From contig KB297741.1 of the NCBI GenBank assembly GCA_000328365.1, positions 66,845-130,844 on the forward strand: a DNA stretch of 64,000 nt, read 5' to 3'. Of this stretch, positions 48,901-60,900 are shown in pieces; position 1 is the stretch's first letter; every line of letters begins with the position of its first letter. This stretch comes from Capitella teleta (lineage: Eukaryota; Annelida; Polychaeta; Capitellidae). The position numbers and the translations under genes are program-made. The notes under the pieces were generated by a model that saw only the letters and a program-made list of their open reading frames with translations, was not told where the DNA came from and searched no databases.

Positions 48901-51900
48901 CGCGAAATAAATTTTCACATAATACGAAGAAGGGGAGAACAAAATGAGGAAAAATAGGAAAACAATCATGTCATCACACATAATAAATATGTCACATCCG
49001 AAAATAAAATTCGCATTTGATCTATTGACAATTAAATACTCAATTGCCTGAATGATGCATGGATATCTTATCTTGAGAGTATATTCTAGAACAAGTGCAT
49101 TACAAACGGTGCGTTTCAGTTGTGCGACAGTGCAGTGACTGAACGAACTACTGGTGCTTTTCGTGAGATACATCAATTTCCGAACATTTACAGACACATT
49201 ACCGTTTTCTTCTAACACGATTTGCGAAGTGTATTTGACAATTGGCTTGCTACTGGATAAACAAGAGTGCCAAAAAGATGCAAATCATTTGTAGAATAAT
49301 GTCATGAAGTTATGATTACGAGCAAACCCCTCGATGCGTTAATAATTTTTCCCAGGCACTTCTAAGTGCTAAATTGTCGCAAATGTCGTTTAGTGATTTA
49401 ATTATCAGATCAACCGCGATTTAATTGTGCGACAACGGCGATGATGTTGGAACTGTTGTTGATTTTCCTAGAAATGCAGTATCAAATTCATGTTTCAGAA
49501 AGTTATAAGGGGAATTTCGAGGAGCAAGTGATCTCAATTATTTAAATTGATCTCCTTGTGAGGAGGCATCTCCGGTTCCTAACTGATGATAGGGGTTGTT
49601 GCTCTGAATGATGTATGGCCCTCGGGATAGGGCATGCAGAAATAATATTCCAAGTCGTAATGGTGATACCCTGTAGCAATAGATTATTTACTAATTAGTG
49701 TAAAAGAGTCTTACAATAAAGGAGGCTTCAAGTTTAAACATAATTATTCGATACAATGCAATTTACCTCCACACAACAGAATCAACCTTATACTAAAAAT
49801 TTAAAAAATCCACAAATCCATAACAAAAAAACAACTTTAATCTTTATATTTCAGGTAGAAGAGTTCAAGATGAAACCGACGTTTGGGGTTTTTCAAAGCA
49901 ATTACACGTGTTTGCCAAGAGCACGCGTCCTTGGCTTCTTTTATGGCCTCTATGGCGGCAGCAATTCAGGTTTACAGTACCTTGCTATCACCAGTAACCG
50001 ATCTTTACGATCAATAAGATGTAGTAATCTTGTTTGCCATTCAACCCAGCGTTGATTATATCCAGTTCATTGCTAAAGAAATGGTGCACAACTCTTCCAG
50101 GGGGGCGCATTTCCTGATTATGTAATTACAATCCAGGTCAACAGGAATCTTTTGATAATCTTCTGATCTAATATTCTAAATGACATCGTAAAGTGCACGA
50201 GCCCCGTTGTGACTGTGAGCCGTGAAATACATCCGGACATTAGCCTAAAGCAAGCATTTCATGTGTTGATTTAACAGCCCAGACGACCCTGAGTTAATAT
50301 CCTGCGCGGTTTAACATATACAAAATAAGACCACATTTGCCTGTTCATGTATTGGTCATTAATTGCACCCGTATGAGGCATAAAGTATACATACCAGCAT
50401 ATCACTCAATATATTATATAATTATGTATAATGATAAATTCCAAACTGATTCAAAATGTATTCACCAATTACACCAGTAAAATATGAATATTCACCTGTA
50501 TATGCCTGTATAATTATATAATTAAGTCATCTAATATACGGTGTTAATCAAACTAAATGTTTCAGTGCGTTGTTTGAACCCTCTTGGCTCCTCGATCGTG
50601 GTCATACCATTACAATTACATAATTCACCACAGCACACTGGTTGTCGGTGTATCATTTCAGCAATTTTCATCATCTTCTCAGTGTCATTAATTCCATGCA
50701 TATGTCACTATGATATTATCTAATGTTACACAGGCATCAAATCAGTGTTTGTGATTTAGGGATTAATTCCATGCTAACGAAACATCTATTCCTAACCAAT
50801 TACGCTATGAAACTTTATATTTTGAACCAAAATATCCCGCGTGTCATCGTGTACTGCCATTGCTATGATGTCATCCACTCATAGCACGAATGAGGAAGTT
50901 CGTGAAATTAACAACATTCATGGATTGTCATACAAGCTTCTGTTCCTTTGTTCTCAGCCTTCTCACGCAGCAGGACTCACGTAACCCAAGCGGGTGGGGG
51001 CGTTCAACCCAATGTTCAAAACACTGCATGCTGTTAATTTTGACCTCGCACAACCTTCTAATCGTGTCACTTGGACCTGACAAGGAAATAAGGCCCATTG
51101 TATATTATATCTGTTGTTGACTGAATCTTAATCGATCGTTTTCATTGTGCATTTCTCCGACTCAGAGACATCCAACTGATGCGATTTCTGGGAGATACAG
51201 ACGTCGTTGCATTTGCTGGTCGAGTTAATCTTCGTATTTTTATTCCTGGTCGCCATCTTTTTAGTGATAGCCTCCCCCGATATCGCCGTTGTTATGTCTC
51301 AGATAGCGAATGAAGTGCAGTGGATGGCTATGTGAAGCGTGAGTTATTGTGTTGGATCCGACATAGATATTCCACAGATAGTATCGCCCATGATGGCGCT
51401 CTTGATGCTGCATATAGATATGTGAATTGTTGCTGGTATTCCTCGCTGGATTACGCAATCTTTATGCAACTGGTCGAAGTTTTAGACGCATAATCTGTGA
51501 CCTTTCTATGAAATTAAAGTAATTGGCAAATATCGATTTTCCCGAAATACTTGACCAATCTTGGCCGTATGTCATTGTTTATTGAAATTGAGTATTGCAT
51601 AACATGTTAAAGGAATTAATTTCGGATTTCCATGCAATACATGTAGCTATTCATTCTTACAATGCATTGAAATAACATATATTTATATTCCTCAATAATG
51701 CTCTTTGACACCACAGCTATGGTATTCTAAAGTCGATTTGATTAATATTATCGATGTGTAATGGAGGATCATTGAAGATCGCGAGGATTAGGCAGATTAT
51801 TTTGAAGGATTTTGGTTGAACCGTCAGCTTAAAATTGTGATTCATACGTTGGCCTTTTTTCACAGCTACTTAAGATTAGCTGAAACACCTGAACGGTAAA

Positions 51901-54900
51901 ATAGCTAAAGACGAACAGTACCCTGCGAGGAAGCCCAGAAAGTGATTCATACGCGATTGTTATGGTAATATAGCCAACTAATGAAAATCTCACGTATGTT
52001 TGCACAATAAATATTGACATGGCTTATTACCTTTTCTTAAAAATTACCAAATGTAAGTCACTTTTGTAACTATTTAATAGATCAAGTAGTTTATTAGATT
52101 GATCACCAGTTTAAACACTACTCGCCGGTATAGTATGACGCAAGATTTTAATCGTGTATTTTAGCTAAGGAATGAATTAATAAACATGGTTTTCAGTTGG
52201 ACAAATATGCCCGGAACCCCAGATCACTTAATTATGTGCTCCACACTCAGTAGTGGTATTTCTTGCTGGTGTTCTCAACAAACTCTCTTTCAATATAGAA
52301 GAGAACAGAGAAGGCGAAATGGTAACTATACACGCGCACTTGATTGTCCTCTGTGTGCATTATTTGTTCGGAGGGAAAGGGGCATCGGGAGAGGTGTTTA
52401 CGTACGTCGTCAGTGAGGATAGCAACACACGATCCTGATCAAAGACAAGTGACTATATGATTATCCAGACTTTGTGCACGCATTACGTATTTGCCTTTAG
52501 CATAATGGTTTTTAATAATTATACTCATAAGCTCTTGCTTTATGCTCTCTAACAGACAAACAAAATCATTATCTTGGTGTTAATGTTTTATTTCGTGCAT
52601 TCACGATTAGCTTGTGGCGCATCAAATTCATGATTCCTTGTTTAGTTGTCAGGAGTGGCGCTCATAACACTATATATAGGCTTGTGCCACGTCACACAGC
52701 CATGATCATTTAGTTATTCAGTTAGATTCTCTTGAGCATATTTACAGTATTTGAAGGGATGCGAGTCCACGGTGATATATCGCATTTATGGGAGCTTTAT
52801 GTGGCAATGAGACAGCAAAAGGTAGGTTGAAAAACACGCCTGGGTTCTATCTTGTCTTGCTTGTCCATGAGTACTTGGTTGCTGTCCTATATGTAATGCA
52901 TGTATATTGAGGACGAGCCATCTTCGTGTGAAAGTGGCATTCAGTGTGTTTTTGTCCACTTCCGAATGTCGTGACGATAGAAACACACTTAATTCAATCC
53001 TTCTTTGCTTTATAGTTATGTAAAAATGTTTTATTGGATTTCATGCAAGCTGTTGTCATACATTGCTGGCATTGAGTGACGAGGTATATTATATTGATGC
53101 GACTCCGAGTACCATTTATTACCTTGCAATAGACAAGCTTTCACTACAGACGTCATTAATAACCATCCATCACAATGTTCTAACTGATGATGAAGTGCAT
53201 GCAATTGCAACCAATGAGGACTGCTGGATCGATCAATGCTGCGGTATTATTGGGCCATTACGTCTCTCACACTCTTCTCCTTCTGTCAGGTATGATTAAA
53301 ATGCCCCAAATATAGCTGATAATTGATCTTGCAAAGCGATCGCGTGTTCCTCTTCAAGAGACCGACAACCCCTTGCCCTATAATTATGGCCCAATGGTCT
53401 GTGAAACACACCACAGTCCATCCTCTGGCTCTACTGCTTTGGGGGATTTTGTTCTCTCTCTGTTGACTTGAGAGGGGAATCCGCTATCAATTGGACATTT
53501 GATGGTGGAATTGGCTATGATCTTTGAATTGGGCTTGTTTATAGTTGACGCTAAACAGCATACATATAAATATGCTGCACCGGTTAAAAAGACTAGAATA
53601 TACAAAATGAAATGCAATGCGTTGGTCTCATACGGGTTTATACTATGCAGTGGGGGCATTGATTAATCTTTACGCTAATATCTATACTTTCACCAATTAT
53701 TAAAGAGGACCTCTGGTTGTTTTGAACTAGTAACGGGTGATAGAGGATGCATCCCAAAAGACAAATACGCCTTTTGACCGACATATTTTTCGACAATACG
53801 CTTGCTGTGGGCTAATTCCTAGATGTATCGAATTTGAGGGGTTTAAAATCTCGCTTTCTTCTCGCGTTCGATTTCATACCGTCGTGACGGCATGAAGTAA
53901 TTCTCCTATTGTTAACAATGGGAGCCGTCGAGTGAGCAGATCTTTCAGCAGTTCTCATAAAAGAAATCTCGCACTCATCTTGCATCAAGCTATTCTGCCT
54001 GAGCAGGAAATCGTATTTTAATTTGTCTTGAATATCATTCACAGTTGACCAAATTTGTCAAAAACAGTCTCTTGTCACTCAATAAAGCCCACAGAACCGA
54101 TCTAAAAATCTTTAAGGCCACAATGGTGTGTGTGTTCTTGACTCGTTGCCTTAAATTCTAAGATGTTGTTCTTATTGAATGAATGAGCGGATAACTTCTA
54201 TTGTAGCGACGCAAATGCGATGCAGTAGATTCTAAATGATAATATGCAATTTTGTAATTATGTACATTTAAAAACGTAATTTATCGTTTGAAGTCATTAA
54301 GGTGAGAGAAAATATATATATATAATTATATATAAACATTTGCTATGTCAGCCTTGTATTATGTACCATTGTCATTATTCTTGGGCGCAATCATATCTCC
54401 CGACTTCGAAGCATCCTAAAAATAGATTCCGTGTCCAAAATATGCTCCCATACATGGGAACCTAATTTTTTGCAATGAACGGAAAGAAAAAAAAAAGTCG
54501 TCCTGATCAGGCATTCAGTTCGGGCCATGGAAGTAACACAAGACGATCAATTGTCTGACTTCCTCAATATAGCAACTCGGGATATGAAGAGTTACTGATG
54601 ATAGAAAGCTTTCGGTTGTGACAGCCATTTTATGTCCTCATGGCAGCTGACGGGGTGTCTTGATTTGTAGTGGCAGGCGTATTATGCAAGCAGTTGGCAG
54701 CATGTCAAACAGATAAATGCCACATCAATAATACAAAATGGGAAGGTCTTCAAGGTTGACAAAAAGGATGTCCGCCCCACCCTTCATAAATGACGCTATG
54801 AATAATACAACACGCTATAGCAGGCTTTTGTAAAGTCTAAAATGTTCGGCTGCACGCCTTGCAAAAACTATGAGCTCAAGATTTTCGGTGTTCATTTATA

Positions 54901-57900
54901 TCCATTTCCTGAGTGAATGCCAAGAGTGTTTGAGCAAATGCGTTTCTGGGATGTCTTCGTGAGTGACGTGGGAGGGGTTAAAGTACTACTGATTACTACG
55001 CCATTAGTTGAGTTTAAAAGTATCCCCGAGTTAATTAAGAAGCAATACGGCATATTAGTCATTTCTGGATGCTCTGAAGAGGTGGGACCTAAGACCAAAG
55101 AGGCCCGTGTATGCAATGCTTCAATATACGCGGACCAATTAACCACGCACCTGTCTTAACTGTACAGATCAGGCTTCATGAACTTTGTAACTATAATTAT
55201 TCAATGCTTAAAATTAGGGTCTGCTTCAGCGTGCCAATGTTTGATAATCCTTAGTCACCCCTTTGGGATCTATCGCGTGGCTTCTCATATGGCGGTTCTT
55301 ATCATATCCCGGAGGTTTTGGGGGGCCGTAAAAGCTCTTTGCTTTCGCCGGTGGGATTCAATTCAGAGAAATGCCCCATCCCTCATCTGGATGTACCCGT
55401 TGACCCATTCTGGAAACACATTCAGATGCTGCTTCGCCCACGATTTCATTTAACGGCAGCTGAATGTGATCCTGCTTTTCACCTGATACAGTGCAGACTA
55501 CAAGCTAATAAAGCTAAATAAGCCTATTTGACTGGATTTGTGCTGAGAAATGTCTTCGTATTGGGTATCCATTTGACCTACTTATACTGTAAACGTCATA
55601 GTTGTCAGTATTGCTAGTTTTACCTTCTCTAACAAAGATGTAAGTATAGCCCATACATATCAATAACACAATTGCCACTTGAATATCCAATATATTTGAT
55701 TAATCCATTCGAATTTGTAATATAGTGATTTTATTTAGAGCTCTTAACTTTAAAACTTTTTAAAAATAGCACTTTAGTTTATAACTACCATTATGCTAAT
55801 GATATAAATTAATAACTACCATTATGCTAATGATATAAATTAATAACTACCATTATGATAATGATATAAATTAATAACTACCATTATGCTAGTGATATAA
55901 ATTATAACTACCATTATGCTAATGATATAAATTATTAACTACCATTGTGATAATGATATAAATTAATAACTACCATTATGATAATGATATAAATTAATAA
56001 CTACCATTATGATAATGATATAAATTATTAACTACCATTATGATAATGATATAAATTAATAACTACCATTATGATAATGATATAAATTATTGTATCATCG
56101 GTGCATGTGTGAATAAACGCCAGTGAATGCACAGCTGAGGGCAGTGCTGGATCCCACAGAGGGCATATGATTGTTTTTATACGGTAATTATATCGTATGC
56201 GGCGCAAGACATTCTCTGTGTGCGCACAGAGACATGGTCATTCATAATGCAATGCGCGCGACTTCTGCTCGTGATGAAGGGATCTTTAGAGGACCCGAAG
56301 CTCTTTATCGTAAAACCTCCTGTACGTGTATCTTATACGACTGTCACTTTGAATTGCTCGTATGCCCAGCACTCCTTTGCTCTTTATCACACCTGTTGAA
56401 CCGTGCAGGTGGCTATTCAAAGCCATTGGATCTGTCTTCTTGTGTATATTAATATAATAATCCGGATTGTCCTTCAAGATACGAGGAAATTGCCAGGTTA
56501 TTGTCCGCGTAATGCTACAATAATCCAACCTTGACATTATCACCGCCAATACTGTTGATGCATAAGCCATTTTCTTGGCTACGGTGATCGTATTTCTCTT
56601 CATAGTATATACTAGTATACATATGTGCTGACCTTACCTGAGGGAGCGCTCATCAGCCGGTCCATTCGTCTTACTAGCGCCTTCAAGAGACAACCTAATA
56701 GGTCGACCATCTGCGTACGACCTGACGGATGCTTGGTTGACATGCAGTGAGAGCTCTATAGCGACCCCAGAGCTGCGTTCATGTCTATTAGTGAGAGGAG
56801 ACCTGGCGGGGACACGGTGTAGATTCAACGCACGTAATTATCATTATGCTGCTGTGTATATTCGATTCAATATACGTTCATACAAAATGAAGCCGACTCA
56901 TAGAAATTGTTTTCTGTGGTGACTTTTGACTGGATTGACGAATTGGAGCACTTCTAGGGAAGCTCATCCTTCTATGTATACATTTCTATTAATCGTCGCA
57001 TCGATTTTCTTCTGAAGACAACTTGGTCATAATATGTCGTACGTAACTACAGGGTGATTCTTTAGTATATGTTCCTCATTAAGGTAGCGTTTTCCCAGGC
57101 ACACCCTATTAAAGGAATTCCGGCTTGTCTGATGAATGATAAGGACAAAAAAAGCTTTCTCGATTGATTGATTCCCTTATCAAGCTAGCCTTTATCTATT
57201 AGAACAATGTGTTTTGCTCTTATCTCGGCGACCGCCTATGAGTGTCGATGGTCAACTTGTCCCTTGTCGGGCATTAATATCTGCATTTAGGAAGCTGTTT
57301 TCGTTTTGGTTTCTGAAATTGCCGTCATAGATCGAAGCTGCGGAATGACCCGACGCTCATTGTTTTTGCTCGATCCGTTGTCCTGGGAACCATACGTCTT
57401 AATCCCCGCCCAAATAAGGGTCGCGAGCCCTTCTCGGTGAGGTTCAAAGAATCCATTAGTAGGATAAAAGATAAAAAACACCATTCGGCAATTAAACGCG
57501 ACGATATGAGCCTGAAATGGTTGCCATGGTTTTTTTTGGCCAATGTTATTTCGTTGAATTGCTTTTTATTTATATGATAGTCCGTCGATCGTTAATTTCT
57601 GCCGAGCAGCACTTGAAACCCACCTGCAATGTCAGTTGTGACGGCTTTCGATCACCACTCGGCTTCCCCTTCATCATTCTGTACTGTTCAACCGGCATAA
57701 AAACCTTTTGCAATTTCCTCTCGATCGAAGAAAAAAAACCACACTTTTCATGATCCATCAAAAGCAATGCCAGAACTCATTCTGATTATAGTGGCATTCT
57801 TCCAAGAAGCTGTTTGACTCGCCTTCTTCTTTCCCAACCCCCCGCATGCAGGGATTACTCCGCTTCACGCCCAATCTACCTTTCACTCAGAGCTACTACG

Positions 57901-60900
57901 CTAATTCTTAAAACCCCAACTTTTAAGAACCTTTTTGTCCATTAGAAGCGGTGTAAGTCTTCTTTTGTCTAAGCTCGCTTTTGTTAGAAGAAAACGGGAG
58001 AAAGGGAGATGGCTTCTTAAAAGACCCCCAACTGCACCAGGAACCCCCATAACTACGCGTTATTCCAGCGCTGGCGTTAACAGTGTTGTGCTCTGTCACA
58101 TTGCATCAAACCAACAGTCTTAATCATCACAGCGAATGCCGCCATGTGCCATGTTATTGTCTCAACGGATTACCCATTTATGTTCACAGACGCGGGGCAA
58201 TTGTACTGCAACAGCACATGGGATACGGTATCCTGCTGGCCGACCACACCTGCAGGACAACTTGCTGTTCTGACCTGCCCTCCCAGGTTTGAAGAGGTTC
58301 TACTCGATCCAAATGGTGAGTCATATTGTTAGTGGTACAAAAGTAGCCATTTATAGTTATGGTATTAGATTGAAGCTATAATCAGCATATATACCAATAT
58401 ATACCAGTAGCAAAACTACTTTTTTTGCGATTAGCTACCTTGTGCCATCTGCTTCCCATGATCCCTCTCCCAACTCCCAGATGTGCTGCTCTTATTCAAC
58501 CAAATAACAAATGAGGAGTGCCATGCACCTTCAATCTCCTCTATAATCCACGCTGATCCGGGCTCAATGAGAAATCCGTGGGATCTATTTTTGAGCAACT
58601 GACATTATCAAAAGGGAAACAAAACTGATCACTTTGCAATGGGACTATTTTGTCTTGAGAGACATGGCTCTCTGGACATTGTATCGCGAGTTGAACGCTC
58701 TCATCGATCAGAAATACAATCGAATAATTTATTTTCTTGGGAAGTAGTGGGACCCCTGTTTTGTGTGAAGTGTATTGACGTTTTTTTTTCACTATTACAT
58801 GTATTATCTCATAATTGTCTCTCGAGTATTATCTTACACCTGCAATGTTTCAATAATTCCACTCCTCTGTCAATTGCAGGCAATGCCACCAGGATGTGTT
58901 ACCCTAACGGGACATGGCAATTTCGATCGGATTACGACCACTGCAAGCCAATCACAATGGTCAACAAAGAGGTAAGTGTACACCCATATGCATAATAAGT
59001 GCGTGAACTCCTCTCTTAGCTGCTTATTATATCTACCCCAGTTCTTTACTTTTCATTTTCATTGTTACAATTTTTGACTTTTTATTTTTGTATCTGCGAA
59101 ATCGCTTTTCTTGTGCATCTTGAGGATACTTTACCGTTTTCTCAATGAGGCAACTTTTTGGGGACATTCATCCCTCTAACGTTTTACTGTACCTAGAAAA
59201 GATTGGACTATTTTACTGTTCTTAACCAACATTTGGCTATGCTTGTCGCATTTGACTAGTCTATCTTGTTGAACTGTGATTCCTCTAGCTCTAAAAAGCC
59301 TCGACTTTAATTGATCCAAGCGTGTCTGGCACCATACAACACTCGCTAGCGTTTGTGTGGCGCAAAACAACAATTTGCTTTCTTTTTTTGTGCATCTTGA
59401 GCGATGAGAAACAAATGGCATACTATTACGTAATGTAGGGTGTTTCATAATAAGGTCATAATTATCATTTTGAGCCGAATGCACAGCACAATAATCACCA
59501 GTACAACCTTTTGTATTAACAGGCCTAATATCATTCTTTCTAATGAGCCTTTTTGTCTTGCAGCTTAGATCTTAAATTATATGCAGGGTTTGTTTTGCAT
59601 AACAATAATGTGCTTTGCCTCAAATCCCAATTTTCAGTACGCTGACGGATCAATGGCAAGTTTTCACTTGTGGTTTTTCACTCACAATACTCAACGCTTC
59701 TTTCATTTTGTTTTGCCGCAAACCCCCTCTTAATTAAGAATGCAAGCTAATATAGTTGCTACACTAGGTTTTCGTTTTGTATATTTATTTACGTGTTTTC
59801 CCTGAAATTTATTGCTCCTTATTAATTTAAGACTTGCTTGTGGCACCGGTTTTTATTCTACCACCATCATTCTTGTATGCAATACTAGTTTAATATATCA
59901 TTCACTTGTTACACTTCACTTCGGTCTTCTTTCAAACTATTAATAATCGCATCAAAGGTTTATACATTTATTGGTATTAACATTTAACAGGCTTTAAGTA
60001 TAGTATAGTATAGTAATCTCCTGTCAATGACTGAGTCTCGTGGTTGCTATCCATTGCTAAGGGGTATCGTTTTCCGAGAAATTGGTCCACATGGGCCATA
60101 TGACCCAAATATCTGACGTTGTAGTTCCCGTCATCGACGATCACACAATTTCCTCGAAACTGATTTCCTGGATGACGCATAGCTATGTTACTCTGACGCG
60201 TATGCCCTCGTGGTATATCTCGAAACAAAACAAAAATATAGTGCTGTATTATGTGTTTCGTTTAGCATACGATGACAATCGGCTTTGTTTTTGTTTTTCT
60301 TACTGAATTCTTGAAACATAAATTCACTTTGTGTGTCTTGCAGGAGGACATCCACAACTTCATCACCCGTGTCATCTATTACGTGGGATTCACGACTTCT
60401 ATCGTCGCCTTGATCGTCGCTCTGTGTATTTTCCTCTACTTCCGGTACGTTCTAATAATAATTGAAATCGTACGAATAATCAATACGCATGCGGAGTGGA
60501 ACAAAGCATGTACTGCTTGAAGTGTGATTTAAATACATTGAAAATACAAGTGGAATTATGAGAACGATCGTGCATCTTCCCCTGGCAATTATTATCCTGT
60601 TGAGGCGTAGCTAACGTGATAAACTATTATGTTTGAGATGTTTCTCTGCCTCTCTCGAGCTTTTGATTGGAACACACTTTTCAATCTCGTTTGAAAGATG
60701 AAAATGACGGATTCGAATTTGATTAACATTTCTGTTAAATATTGAATGCACAACGTTATCCATCACGCTGTTATGAACGAAAGGAGGCTGACTTTTTATA
60801 TTTATCTTCAGATTGTGTCATTCTTCTTGCAAATCCATTATTTTTCCGAACCTGAGATTAGGTGTTATATTTTCTAATGGATGAAACGCGCCCTTGGGTT

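Noticed and set aside
54917-55159. Reverse-transcriptase fragment suggested by IYADQ in the frame
   Set aside because: Surrounding residues do not fit a reverse-transcriptase palm and the opposite strand is equally open; four residues are not evidence.
55781-56090. CRISPR-like array of regularly spaced repeats
   Set aside because: The repeats are directly adjacent with no spacers and the genome is eukaryotic; it is a minisatellite.
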